64,000 nt of DNA from an uncultured Lachnospiraceae bacterium (GCA_934317005.1 CAKREB010000010.1:1-64000); one strand, 5' to 3'. Numbered from the stretch's first letter, positions 1 through 9,231 are shown. Translations and numbers: made by a program. The notes: generated by a model from the sequence alone, not told the origin.

Positions 1-923
1 TCATAATCTTCCGGTAACACTTTGGCTCTTATCAGCTCCTGCTGCAAAATATCCACAAAGTCCAATAAATTCTCCGGTTGATGATTTCCAATATTGTAAA
101 CTGCATACGGCGGTATCGGCAGACCATCTTCTCCGTTCTTCTTTGCAGGCGGGGATTGCATCACACGCATTACCCCTTCCACAATATCATCTATATAGGT
201 AAAATCACGTTTGCAATTTCCATAATTAAAAATCTGGATCTTTTCCCCATTACGCAGTTTATTTGTAAAACCAAAATATGCCATATCCGGTCGCCCTGCC
301 GGTCCATATACCGTAAAGAAACGAAGTCCTGTGGATGGAATATTATAGAGTTTACTGTACGCATGCGCCATCAGTTCATTAGACTTCTTCGTAGCCGCAT
401 AAAGGGACACCGGATTGTCCACCTTATCCCCCGTAGAGTATGGCACCTTCTTGTTACTTCCATATACAGAAGAAGACGAAGCATACACCAAATGCCGTAC
501 TCCCTCCTGTCCATCATCATAGGAATGGCGGCAAGCCTCCAGAATATTATAAAATCCAATCAGATTACTCTCTATGTATACATCCGGGTTTGTAATAGAA
601 TACCGAACCCCCGCTTGTGCCGCCAGATTGACTACAATAGACGGATGATATTTTTCGAAAATATCATTCACTAGCGTTTTGTCTGCAATCGAACCCCTGA
701 TAAAAGTCCAAGTAGATTTTGGATGTTTTTCAGCTGCTTGTTCAATCTGTTGTAAACGATATTCTTTGATTGAAACGTCGTAGTAGTCGTTCATATTGTC
801 GATACCGATAATTGTAATCGGTTCTACAGTATCTAATAGTTGCATCACAAGATTAGATCCAATAAAGCCAGCTGAACCTGTAATTAAAATGTTTTTCTTT
901 CGTAAAACCATATTGTTTTGCAT
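1..923 (-). CDS. UDP-glucuronate 4-epimerase, C-terminus beyond window
   Basis: Extended short-chain dehydrogenase that would interconvert UDP-glucuronate and UDP-galacturonate, supplying uronic acid to the polysaccharide operon. I translated the open frame running off the left edge: about 307 residues and no stop. Near the N-terminus is the Rossmann motif TGSAGFIG; further on are the active-site YxxxK (YAATKK) and the family string RFFTVYGPAGRPDMAYF, which is typical of UDP-GlcA epimerases rather than GalE. The ATG at 923 is preceded by GGAAGG/GGAAAA sequence. It is the most distal operon gene visible. Its base composition is nearer the chromosomal average than that of the AT-rich genes 3-10 kb. 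UDP-glucose 4-epimerase is a less likely alternative. Confidence 0.85.
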   Translation of the reverse strand, partial: MQNNMVLRKKNILITGSAGFIGSNLVMQLLDTVEPITIIGIDNMNDYYDVSIKEYRLQQIEQAAEKHPKSTWTFIRGSIADKTLVNDIFEKYHPSIVVNLAAQAGVRYSITNPDVYIESNLIGFYNILEACRHSYDDGQEGVRHLVYASSSSVYGSNKKVPYSTGDKVDNPVSLYAATKKSNELMAHAYSKLYNIPSTGLRFFTVYGPAGRPDMAYFGFTNKLRNGEKIQIFNYGNCKRDFTYIDDIVEGVMRVMQSPPAKKNGEDGLPIPPYAVYNIGNHQPENLLDFVDILQQELIRAKVLPEDY

Positions 924-1128
924 ATTAATCCCGTTTTCCTTCCATTAATCAATAACTACTGTAAACATTTTATATTTTTATAAAACGGCTAGTAGAATCT
1001 AGTCTGGCACACCAAATTCCGGCAATCTGTTTCCAATACCATTGCATCTGGAAATTTTCAATAAATTTGTTTCATTATAACAGAAGATGCGAGTTTTTAC
1101 TAAAAAACGTAAACACCTTACCCACAGA

Positions 1129-1638
1129 TTACTCTACTTTATTATTGATGTATCCTTCTGTAGCGCATTGTTTTGTTTTAATAATACATGGATTTCCAAA
1201 TACTATGGAATGATCTGGTATATCACAATTTACATATGTATTAGGTGCTATCAACACATCATCTCCAATATGTACAGCTCCTACTATTGTTGCATTAACT
1301 CCGATCCATACTTCATTCCCAATTATTGGGGTTCCCTTTCTTGCCCCTCTATTTTCCTGTCCTATCGTCACACCTTTATGAATATTACAATTTTTTCCTA
1401 TTATAGCTTTGGGATTGATTGTAATACAATATGGATGACCTAAATATAGCCCCCCGCCGATATTTATATCAAGCGGCATTTCAACAAGACTTTTATTTCT
1501 ATAATACACAAACAATATCTTATATAGAAGTCTACAGAATGGATTTTGAGCTTCCTGTCCTCTTCTCATGTATTTTTGAAATATAGGCATTTCCTTTAAA
1601 GCGTTGTATCTATTTTTATCTTCTTCTAATTTTCTCAT
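1129..1638 (-). CDS. Serine-acetyltransferase-like hexapeptide O-acetyltransferase
   Basis: A 169-residue left-handed beta-helix acyltransferase of the CysE/polysaccharide O-acetyltransferase type. Hexapeptide repeats run from about residue 55 (INIGGGLYLGH, AIIGKNCNIHKGVTIGQ, PIIGNEVWIGVNATIVG, VHIGDDVLIAPN), with the catalytic-type His in the HKGVTIG segment. Its place in the operon suggests it acetylates the polysaccharide repeat unit rather than serine (inference). The ATG at 1638 has no SD sequence: the IS110-family element begins about 8 bp upstream. Joining the flanks of that element restores AAGGAG six bases before this ATG, so the gene is probably poorly translated in this strain. The coding frame itself looks intact. 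Confidence 0.8.
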   Translation of the reverse strand: MRKLEEDKNRYNALKEMPIFQKYMRRGQEAQNPFCRLLYKILFVYYRNKSLVEMPLDINIGGGLYLGHPYCITINPKAIIGKNCNIHKGVTIGQENRGARKGTPIIGNEVWIGVNATIVGAVHIGDDVLIAPNTYVNCDIPDHSIVFGNPCIIKTKQCATEGYINNKVE

Positions 1639-1699
1639 TATAATCTTGTATGATAATTAGGAAGTTAATTATCACACGTTTCCTTTCTTTTAATATCGT

Positions 1700-1850
1700 G
1701 TTTCAATACAATTCAGGTACTATGGACTTTTGATTTATTTCCTGTAGCTTGACTACTCGACTGGAGTGTATTGCCGCTACCTTTATCTGAATTGTTTATC
1801 AGCTGGATGTTGCCGGAGTGTTTTTCACTCAGAGTACTTATTTCTATCAA
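1700..1850 (+). ncRNA. Candidate IS110 bridge RNA in the left end
   Basis: IS110 elements of the IS621 type encode a structured bridge RNA in the non-coding end upstream of the transposase, with loops that base-pair to target and donor DNA. Here the same region holds nested stems: GTAGC (1744-1748) with GCTAC (1776-1780) enclosing ACTC (1755-1758) with GAGT (1764-1767), and a separate perfect hairpin GAGTG-TTTTT-CACTC (1816-1830). I could not assign the target- and donor-binding guides, so the extent is approximate and the assignment rests on position plus structure. Confidence 0.45.
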
Positions 1851-1915
1851 GTCTACGATGATAATCGATGGTGGACATCATGGTATCAGACTTTTGGAAA
1901 GGGAGGTACAACCTC

Positions 1916-3085
1916 ATGAAAATTTATGTAGGCATTGATATTGCCAAGCTTAACCATTTCGCCGCTGCGATTTCTTCGGACGGTGAAATAATTCTTGAGC
2001 CGTTCAAATTCACTAACGACGCTGATGGCTTCCAACTGCTGGTCTCTAAGCTCGAATCATTCGATAAGAACAGCATCATCATCGGTCTTGAGTCGACGGC
2101 ACACTACGGTGACAACCTTGTTCGATACCTTGTTGCTGAGTTTTACCAAGTGTGTGTGTTGAACCCCATCAAAACCTGTCAGATGCGTAAGAATAACATT
2201 CGCAAAACTAAGACAGATAAGGTCGACACATTTGTTATTGCTAAAACTCTTATGATGCAGGATGACCTCAGATTCGTCAGTTTCTATGACCTTGATATGA
2301 TGGATCTTAAGGCCTTGGGGCGTTTTCGTCAGAAAACCATAAAACAACGCACCCGATTGAAAATCCAACTGACAACCTATGTTGATCAGGTTTTCCCGGA
2401 AATTCAATACTTTTTCAAATCCGGTCTGCATCAGAATGCTGTCTATGCTCTTTTAAAAGAAGCACCTTCTCCAAAAGAGATTGCTTCCATGCATATGACT
2501 CATCTGGCAAATCTGCTCAAAGTGAACTCACACGGACACTTTACCAAAGAGCAGGCCAAAGAATTAAGAGTTCTTGCACAGAAGTCTGTCGGTGCTAACG
2601 ACAGCGCTATATCTATTCAGATAACTCAAACCATTCAACAAATCGAGTTACTGGATAGCCAATTAGAAAAGATTGAAGCTGAGATGACGGATATCATGAA
2701 ATTCAACGATTCTGTCATCATGACCATTCCTGGTATCGGTTATATCAATGGTGGAATGATTCTTGGTGAAATAGGTGATATTCACCGTTTCTCCAATCCA
2801 AACAAGCTGCTTGCTTTTGCTGGTCTGGATCCTTCTGTTTACCAGTCTGGTAACTTTCAGGCCAAAACAACGCGTATGTCCAAACGTGGCTCTCGTGTAT
2901 TACGATATGCCCTTGTAAATGCAGCTTGGAACGTTGTCAGAAACAACGCAACCTTCAAGGCTTATTATGATGCCAAGAGGGCTGAAGGCCGGTCTCATTA
3001 CAATGCACTTGGTCACTGTGCCGGCAAGCTTGTCAGAGTCATCTGGAAGATGCTCACTGACGAAGTAGAATTTAACCTCGAATAA
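1916..3085 (+). CDS. IS110-family transposase (DEDD recombinase)
   Basis: A 389-residue RNA-guided-type DNA recombinase. The N-terminal RuvC-like DEDD domain starts with YVGIDIAKLNH (first Asp), continues with ESTAHYG (Glu) and KTDKVDTFVIAK (Asp pair). The C-terminal Transposase_20 domain, from about residue 260, has a helix-hairpin-helix string TIPGIGYINGGMILGEIG, then DPSVYQSGNF with the candidate catalytic Ser and MSKRGSRVLRYAL. I chose the ATG at 1916 because GGGAGG lies ten bases upstream; the frame is open for 16 further codons that lack conserved sequence. Length is normal and there are no internal stops, so it may be active. Confidence 0.92.
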   Translation: MKIYVGIDIAKLNHFAAAISSDGEIILEPFKFTNDADGFQLLVSKLESFDKNSIIIGLESTAHYGDNLVRYLVAEFYQVCVLNPIKTCQMRKNNIRKTKTDKVDTFVIAKTLMMQDDLRFVSFYDLDMMDLKALGRFRQKTIKQRTRLKIQLTTYVDQVFPEIQYFFKSGLHQNAVYALLKEAPSPKEIASMHMTHLANLLKVNSHGHFTKEQAKELRVLAQKSVGANDSAISIQITQTIQQIELLDSQLEKIEAEMTDIMKFNDSVIMTIPGIGYINGGMILGEIGDIHRFSNPNKLLAFAGLDPSVYQSGNFQAKTTRMSKRGSRVLRYALVNAAWNVVRNNATFKAYYDAKRAEGRSHYNALGHCAGKLVRVIWKMLTDEVEFNLE

Positions 3086-3262
3086 GAGGTCTGTATACCA
3101 ATATCGATAGATTTTGAAAAAGCACCCTAAGGGAGCTCTATTAAAGTTATCCTTTTTTACCACCGATATGAAAAAGAAATTTTTTGCTAATTTATGGTTG
3201 ACTTTTCATAGCTGGTCTCCTTCAATAAACAACTATACAATAAAATTTTCTCCGCATTAACT

Positions 3263-4777
3263 TTAATTTTTCATTTTTCTTTTCCATAACATTCCTTTTA
3301 AATTCTCTACAATTCGCTTAATATGTTCTCTATAGAATATCATATTTATACCAAGCACAATAATCATTGCCACCATAGACACTAAAATTGCATATAGAAT
3401 CCAACTACTCCACGAAACAATATCAACTCTTATTACACTAGAAACAAACAGCAAGCACAAAACAGTTACCATATCAACAAATAATTGTTTACAAAAAAAA
3501 CGTATCGGCCAACAAATTAAATTTCGAGAATCATATATTGCCATCCATATAGTCTGATAGAACATCGCCACCAATGTTCCAACCGCAACCCCAATTAATC
3601 CCCATACTTGAACTGCCAATACTGAAATAACAATATTTATAATTGCAGCTACTATATAATTATTTTGAGTCTGCTTATAATGTCCCCCCGCTAAAATCAT
3701 TATATTATAAGGCAATCGCAAACAATGCCCTGCATTAGCAGCAATAAGCAACAATGCAAACAAAGGCTGCACATAATTCACATCTTCTACACCGACCGTA
3801 TAAATTTGAACAAACGGAAGAATTAAGACTATTGTAACCCCAAAAACAAATATTGTTCCTGTATGAATAGCCCATTCAATCCACCCAAAAAAATTTCGTA
3901 ATTCATCTAACTCCTGTTTTGCCCATAATTCTCCCATCAACGCTTGAATTCCGTTTGTTATTGCGAAGATTAATTGCTTTATTCCAGATACAACAAGATT
4001 ATATACAGAATATATCGAAACAGCTTTCAAACCCACAAATATTGTCAAAATAATACTATCCGTGCTATCCAAAACTACTGCCGCAATATGCTGCGCTACT
4101 CCATTCCATTTTTGTTGAATAGGTTCCTTTTTATACCTAATTTTCCAGTTAATTTTATAATTTTTTCTTACATAAGCAGCAAGCACTAAAGGGCGAACAA
4201 CATAAATAATTGAGGTTGTCAGTTTGACAATATGTATTGACGCCCCTAACTTAATTAATACAGCACAAATTACTGTATTTAAAATCAATGTGATAGTTTG
4301 TATATTATAAGAAATGTATCCTCTTTGATCAGCAGTCAATAATAAACTATTCACTATTCCAAAATAATACTGAGCAAACGAACTTATACTAATTATTACG
4401 ATAAGTGTAACTGTATAAAACACTCCAAATTTCTGTTCTGTAATATAGGGATAAATACTGCTTAATATAACTACATAAAGTAGCAATACCAATGCAATTT
4501 TCGAAAAAAATTTCTGACCAGAAACCATTATTTCACTAATTGTATTGCTATCTTTATCAGCCAGTGGTTTATATAATGCTGATTGTATAACAGCTCCTAC
4601 ACCTAATTCTAAAAATGTAATAATACCAAGAAATTGCGTGATTGAATTTACAAGTCCATTTACCTCTGAGCCAAAATTACTCAATATTATTCTTGGCAAA
4701 ACAAATCCACAAACAATAGTACATATTCGAAATAGAAATGAGGACACCGTATTGGCAACTAACCTCTTTTTTCTCAT
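3263..4777 (-). CDS. Polysaccharide repeat-unit flippase (Wzx family)
   Basis: A 504-residue multi-pass membrane protein of the MATE/MOP-like polysaccharide export family. It opens with KKRLVANTVSSFLFRICTI, the typical Wzx start, followed by LPRIILSNFGSEVNGLVNSI and about 12-14 hydrophobic segments. It would flip undecaprenyl-linked repeat units across the membrane for the EpsG-type polymerase encoded at 7-8 kb. GGGGAG precedes the ATG. It follows the EctB-like aminotransferase by about 30 bp in the same operon. The gene is strongly AT-rich, like its neighbours. The IS110-family element lies about 45 bp beyond its stop. Confidence 0.88.
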   Translation of the reverse strand: MRKKRLVANTVSSFLFRICTIVCGFVLPRIILSNFGSEVNGLVNSITQFLGIITFLELGVGAVIQSALYKPLADKDSNTISEIMVSGQKFFSKIALVLLLYVVILSSIYPYITEQKFGVFYTVTLIVIISISSFAQYYFGIVNSLLLTADQRGYISYNIQTITLILNTVICAVLIKLGASIHIVKLTTSIIYVVRPLVLAAYVRKNYKINWKIRYKKEPIQQKWNGVAQHIAAVVLDSTDSIILTIFVGLKAVSIYSVYNLVVSGIKQLIFAITNGIQALMGELWAKQELDELRNFFGWIEWAIHTGTIFVFGVTIVLILPFVQIYTVGVEDVNYVQPLFALLLIAANAGHCLRLPYNIMILAGGHYKQTQNNYIVAAIINIVISVLAVQVWGLIGVAVGTLVAMFYQTIWMAIYDSRNLICWPIRFFCKQLFVDMVTVLCLLFVSSVIRVDIVSWSSWILYAILVSMVAMIIVLGINMIFYREHIKRIVENLKGMLWKRKMKN

Positions 4778-4808
4778 TTGTCCATTCTCCCCTATATCAA
4801 AGTTAGCT

Positions 4809-6071
4809 TTAACAATTACTTTTTCTCTCTTCTAACACTTCTTTTAAAGTTTGTTTAAGAACCTCTAAACCTCTCATTAGTACATCATGTTCTATCGTTA
4901 ATGGTGGTAATATTTTTAAAACAGAATCTTTACGACCTGCAACCTCCAAAATCAAACCATATTCAAAAGCTCTATGAACACATTTTAAAGCCAAAGCAGA
5001 CGAAATTGAATTCAAGTCAATCCCCCAAATCATACCAATTCCCCTAACTTTAATTCTTCTGTCCAATCCGCAAATCTCATTTTTCAAAAATTCTTCTATT
5101 ACTTTTCCATTTTCCCTAGTTATTTCATCTAGCTTATTTTCTACAAAATAATGAATAGCTGCTTCACCGCCTACAAATGCAAGTTGATTACCTCTAAACG
5201 TTCCATTATGTTCTGCTGGCTTAAATATGTCTAAATCCTCTTTTATTAATAATAATGCCATCGGCATCCCAAAACCACTTATCGATTTTGATAACACAAC
5301 CATATCCGGAACTATTCCCGCTCTTTCAAAAGAAAAGAACCATCCCGTTCTACCATTTCCAACTTGGATATCATCACACACTAATAACATATCATATCGA
5401 TCACATATTTCTCTGATTTTTTTCAACCATTCTATGCTTGAAACATTTATGCCACCTTCCGCCTGTACCGTTTCTAAAATAATTGCCGCAGGTTTTTCAA
5501 TACCCGAATGATCATCCTGCAATATCCACTCCAAATATGCAATAGAATCAAAATCTCCTTCATAAGGAACAAATGTAACATTATTTAGAGATACACCAGC
5601 TCCCCCCCTACTTGTCCTATCTGTAGTAAGTGCTAAACTTCCTAATGACATTCCATGAAATGCCCCCGAAAATGCAATCACATTAGTTCTGCCTGTATTT
5701 TTTCTGCATAATTTTAAAGCCGCTTCTACAGCATTTGTTCCAGTAGGTCCGCAACACATAACCTTATAGAATAACCCTCTCGGCTTTAAAATCTCTTCTT
5801 TAAACGTTGTAAAAAATTTTTCCTTAGCTGTTGTATACATATCTAACGAATTAATAATTGTATCTTCTGCCAGATAATTCATGATTTTATCCTTTATGAA
5901 TTTATTATTATGTCCATAATTCATAGAACCTGCTGTTGCCAAAAAATCAATATATTCTTTTCCATCTTCTGTAATCAGTTTTGCATTTCTAGCATATTGA
6001 AAGACTGCCGGATATTTTCGACAATACGATCTAACCTCTGATTCCATTTCATTAAAAATTTCAAATGACAT
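4809..6071 (-). CDS. Class III PLP aminotransferase, EctB-like (diaminobutyrate type)
   Basis: A 420-residue class III aminotransferase. The nearest family I recognise is EctB, L-2,4-diaminobutyrate:2-oxoglutarate transaminase: CGPTGTNAVEAALKLCRK, the AFSGAFHGMSLGSLALT cofactor loop, LETVQAEGGIN, CDDIQVGNGRTGWFFSFE and the PLP-lysine region VVLSKSISGFGMPMALLL. No ectA or ectC lies nearby, so ectoine synthesis is unlikely. Its start lies 2 bp after the TupA-like ATP-grasp gene, with its SD (GAGGAG) inside that gene's end, so the two are translationally coupled. I infer it makes diaminobutyrate or a similar diamino acid to be attached to the polysaccharide. Amination of a nucleotide sugar is a less likely alternative. 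Confidence 0.8.
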   Translation of the reverse strand: MSFEIFNEMESEVRSYCRKYPAVFQYARNAKLITEDGKEYIDFLATAGSMNYGHNNKFIKDKIMNYLAEDTIINSLDMYTTAKEKFFTTFKEEILKPRGLFYKVMCCGPTGTNAVEAALKLCRKNTGRTNVIAFSGAFHGMSLGSLALTTDRTSRGGAGVSLNNVTFVPYEGDFDSIAYLEWILQDDHSGIEKPAAIILETVQAEGGINVSSIEWLKKIREICDRYDMLLVCDDIQVGNGRTGWFFSFERAGIVPDMVVLSKSISGFGMPMALLLIKEDLDIFKPAEHNGTFRGNQLAFVGGEAAIHYFVENKLDEITRENGKVIEEFLKNEICGLDRRIKVRGIGMIWGIDLNSISSALALKCVHRAFEYGLILEVAGRKDSVLKILPPLTIEHDVLMRGLEVLKQTLKEVLEERKSNC

Positions 6072-6073
6072 AT

Positions 6074-6988
6074 CTATTTCTCCTCTCGATTCAATTTAAT
6101 CCATGAGCCAATAATTTCATTATATTTTTTAGGTAAAAACTCTGAAAATCCTGCACCATCAAAAAAAGTTAATTCTCCAACGTATATCCTCCCATCCACA
6201 TCATACCAATCCACCCGTAAATGATGCATATTATCTGCAATCTTTTCCGATAAAGTAATTATTTCTTCGAGTTTCTTAGGTGGTGGCACTATATCTTCCG
6301 ACTTTGGAATATCACTCTCATAGATTTCTGTTTTTTCCCAATGTGCTGTATAAAAATCTTGTGTTGGATGCTCCGTAAAACGATTACGAATTAATTTTAC
6401 AAGTTTAGCTTGCCCTTCAAAACATAGAACTTTATATTCTATAATTTCGCTACCATCTTTTTTTTCTAAATATTCCTCAGCAAACACTTTTCTTTCTATA
6501 TTTTTATACGGCCATTCTCGATAATATATATAATAATTTTCTTTAATTCCTTTTTTTAATTCTCTTTTTATCGCTGCTATATTTATATCATTGCAATCTT
6601 TACAGATATACATTCCTCTTCCTGAATTATGATTACATTTTAGAACATATTTTTTAGGAAGTTGAGAAAAATCAATATCATCTACAGAATTCCATACTTT
6701 AATAATTGGTACAACATACTGTTCTCCAATTATTTTTGACACGTATGCTTTCATCTGTAACTTATCTGCCATCACTGTATATATCTGCTTCCTGTCATTT
6801 AATTTCAACCATTGAACTTTTTCTTGATATGTTATTGGATTTTCTAAATTTAATTTTTTGTTAAAAGCCATTAAAAAAAATAGTTTTAAAAATTTTTTGT
6901 CATTTTTGTATTTATATATCTTTCTTGTATTATTCACATAAAATCGATATTGCTTATTAATAAGATACTTACATACTTTTTTTATCAT
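6074..6988 (-). CDS. TupA-like ATP-grasp protein
   Basis: A 304-residue protein of the ATPgrasp_TupA family, named after TupA of the Bacillus teichuronopeptide locus. Recognisable strings are ENPITYQEKVQWLKLNDR near residue 50, MADKLQMKAYVSKIIGEQYVVP, KYVLKCNHNSGRGMYICKD (ATP-grasp nucleotide loop) and the late acidic metal-binding segment HHLRVDWYDVDGRIYVGELTFFDGAGF. ATP-grasp enzymes join a carboxylate to an amine through an acyl phosphate, so amide-linking an amino acid to a uronic acid is plausible here (inference). AAAGGA precedes the ATG. The gene is very AT-rich and is coupled to the EctB-like gene after it. Confidence 0.85.
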   Translation of the reverse strand: MIKKVCKYLINKQYRFYVNNTRKIYKYKNDKKFLKLFFLMAFNKKLNLENPITYQEKVQWLKLNDRKQIYTVMADKLQMKAYVSKIIGEQYVVPIIKVWNSVDDIDFSQLPKKYVLKCNHNSGRGMYICKDCNDINIAAIKRELKKGIKENYYIYYREWPYKNIERKVFAEEYLEKKDGSEIIEYKVLCFEGQAKLVKLIRNRFTEHPTQDFYTAHWEKTEIYESDIPKSEDIVPPPKKLEEIITLSEKIADNMHHLRVDWYDVDGRIYVGELTFFDGAGFSEFLPKKYNEIIGSWIKLNREEK

Positions 6989-7016
6989 AACTATCCTTTC
7001 TGCCCAATTTGGGTTG

Positions 7017-8111
7017 TCAGATTAATTTTATTGTTCTATATGGTACAATAATAGAACTCTTATTTAAAATATAAAACATTGCTATTAAACATACCATAAC
7101 CAATGCACACATAACAATTCTATTTTTTCCATAATAATCATTCACTATTTTAGGAATAAGAATTAATAAAAAAATCGAATAATATGGAACAATCCTTCCA
7201 AAGATTCCCATAGCATAACCTAACACCAAAAGCAGCGTTGCACACCCTGTTGCACAGAATGATATGTGCATCCATTTATCCTTCTCATTTTTTTCTCGTA
7301 TTGCCATAAAATATGCTACCACAATAATAAGATTGTAAACTATTAACAATAAATAGCTTCCGCCCTGTTTATCATACTGACCTCCAACATATCCTGCATA
7401 TTTCGGAAATACTTTTACTGCAATTAGTATTACTGCTCTTGATGTTAATAATAATGCACATTCTAATATAAAAAATATATACAATCTATGCTTAAATCTA
7501 ATCTGCGCAATCCAATAAAAAGGTAACATAATGATTGCCGTTGTATGAAATAGCATAGCAATTCCAATGACTATCATATAACGAATCAATTCACGCTTCT
7601 CTATATACTGAATGCCTAATAAAATAATTGATATTGCCATCATTTGTCTAAATATTCCAAGACTATATGTAAAACAACTAAAAGCAAAATATGTATAAAC
7701 ACTTATTAATGGTTCTTCAGAATATCTGTAAATAAACACACACACTGGAATATACGTTAATATTGCAATGGTAAATAGAAAAACGGTTTCATTCATAGAT
7801 AACCATGCGCATATTTTGGTAAACAAAAAATAACCATCTTCAAAGTCAAACGGCCAAACTAACTTTTGTTTCAAAATAGAATCCTTAGGAAACGACTTAT
7901 AATAATTTAATGCCTTAATATACGTCTCCGTATCTGCTCCTACATCAATAGCACGCAAACCTGCAAAACATATCAATTCTATGCATACAATAATCATAAA
8001 AATGCTCTTCTGCCTATTATTTCTTATTTTACCTATTTTTGCACTCCCTATTGGGAAAAATACCAACCATTGTATAAAAAATACTCCCATTAATATCATG
8101 TATGCACTCAT
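7017..8111 (-). CDS. EpsG-family polysaccharide polymerase (Wzy-type)
   Basis: A 364-residue membrane protein with about ten hydrophobic segments. The EpsG-family signature lies near residues 45-70 (ELICFAGLRAIDVGADTETYIKAL), with SCFTYSLGIFRQMMAISIILLGIQYIEKRE further on. It is the likely polymerase that joins flipped repeat units outside the membrane. The ATG has GAGG eight bases upstream and follows the preceding glycosyltransferase gene by 13 bp. Confidence 0.85.
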   Translation of the reverse strand: MSAYMILMGVFFIQWLVFFPIGSAKIGKIRNNRQKSIFMIIVCIELICFAGLRAIDVGADTETYIKALNYYKSFPKDSILKQKLVWPFDFEDGYFLFTKICAWLSMNETVFLFTIAILTYIPVCVFIYRYSEEPLISVYTYFAFSCFTYSLGIFRQMMAISIILLGIQYIEKRELIRYMIVIGIAMLFHTTAIIMLPFYWIAQIRFKHRLYIFFILECALLLTSRAVILIAVKVFPKYAGYVGGQYDKQGGSYLLLIVYNLIIVVAYFMAIREKNEKDKWMHISFCATGCATLLLVLGYAMGIFGRIVPYYSIFLLILIPKIVNDYYGKNRIVMCALVMVCLIAMFYILNKSSIIVPYRTIKLI

Positions 8112-8124
8112 TTTCTAATCCTCA

Positions 8125-9219
8125 TTATTCAAAAATCATTTGCTCAAACTCTTTTGTAACACTTTCTATATCATATCCTGCATGTATAAATTTTTCCTTT
8201 GTATTAATACGCGGCTTTTTAGCAATTTCCATAGCCTCTTTCGCCCATTCTGTTGCTGATTTATTCAAAGATTCATATTTTACTAAACCAGTAATATCCG
8301 CTTCCTTTGTTATTGTATCTGCAATAATACATGGAAGTCCTGTCGCTTGCGCTTCAATTACTGTATTGGGCATCCCCTCATATAATGAAGGAAAAACTAA
8401 AATATCCATTGCAGAAAGTAATTGAGGAATATCTTTTCTAATTCCTGCAAATATTATTTTTTTATCTATACCTAATTTTTTTGCACACTGTACAATTTCT
8501 TTCTTTAATTCCCCCTGTCCTATTAGTAACAACATCGCACTATTCTTTCTAATACATATCTGCGAAAATATTTCTAATAAAAACATATGATTTTTTTGCT
8601 TTGAAAATCTACCCACATGTCCCACTACAAAAGTATCCTCTATTATTCCAAGTTCTTTTCTAATCACCTCTCTCCATTCCAAACTATATTGATATGCATT
8701 CAAATCTAATGCATTATGAAGTATCTTTACATTATGATTTTTATAATCTTTCTTTCCAAATGTATATTTTGCTGCCAAATCAGAGGGAGCTATTTTTACA
8801 TCAATATATTTTTTAAATAATAGTTTTCCAATAATATGAGCCAATTTCTTATAACTGCCACCATCACTTGAATTACTAGAACGCACAATACATCTTTCTG
8901 CTCCAGCTTTCTTAGCTATTTTTAAATCATAAAATCCCAGAGCATTTGATGTTATTCTCATAACATATTTATACTGATTTTGAAAAACTATTTCTTTCAA
9001 CATTTTTTTAAATAATCGAACATTTTGTGATTTGCATGGAATCACATATATTTTTCCGCCCATCTCACAAATTTCATTATTATAAAATCCCTTTTTTGAC
9101 TCAGAAATACAAAAATCCATCTGATATTTACTTTTGTCAAGTTGACGATACACTTTCATTAAAAATGTTTCCGCCCCTCCCGCATTCATAGAACTAATAA
9201 TACACAATAATCTTTTCAT
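8125..9219 (-). CDS. Glycosyltransferase family 4 (EpsF-like)
   Basis: A 364-residue GT-B fold retaining glycosyltransferase. The N-terminal acceptor domain begins KRLLCIISSMNAGGAETFLMKVY. The C-terminal nucleotide-sugar domain has VGHVGRFSKQKNHMFLLEIF and the E-x7-E-type motif FPSLYEGMPNTVIEAQATGLP. It adds one sugar to the lipid-linked repeat unit at the cytoplasmic membrane face. I start it at the ATG ending at 9219, six bases after GGAG; an in-frame GTG at 9231, immediately after the upstream stop, lacks an SD at the right distance. Confidence 0.9.
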   Translation of the reverse strand: MKRLLCIISSMNAGGAETFLMKVYRQLDKSKYQMDFCISESKKGFYNNEICEMGGKIYVIPCKSQNVRLFKKMLKEIVFQNQYKYVMRITSNALGFYDLKIAKKAGAERCIVRSSNSSDGGSYKKLAHIIGKLLFKKYIDVKIAPSDLAAKYTFGKKDYKNHNVKILHNALDLNAYQYSLEWREVIRKELGIIEDTFVVGHVGRFSKQKNHMFLLEIFSQICIRKNSAMLLLIGQGELKKEIVQCAKKLGIDKKIIFAGIRKDIPQLLSAMDILVFPSLYEGMPNTVIEAQATGLPCIIADTITKEADITGLVKYESLNKSATEWAKEAMEIAKKPRINTKEKFIHAGYDIESVTKEFEQMIFE

Positions 9220-9231
9220 TTTAGTCTCCAC

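Larger units (their letters stand above)
1645..3216 (+). mobile_element. IS110-family insertion sequence (about 1.57 kb)
   Basis: One DEDD-type transposase with about 270 bp of non-coding sequence before it and about 130 bp after it, inserted against the direction of the polysaccharide operon. I see no terminal inverted repeats and no clear target duplication, as expected of IS110 elements, which recombine at a short core. Boundaries are inferred: with a CT core at 1645-1646 and 3217-3218, removing the element recreates AAGGAG-ATTATA-ATG in front of the acetyltransferase. A CT at 3212-3213 is an alternative right end and still leaves a usable SD. The long 5' non-coding end fits the IS110 group rather than IS1111. 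Confidence 0.85.

Noticed and set aside
4809..6071. Ectoine biosynthesis (ectB)
   Set aside because: No ectA or ectC is nearby, and the gene is embedded in and coupled to polysaccharide genes.
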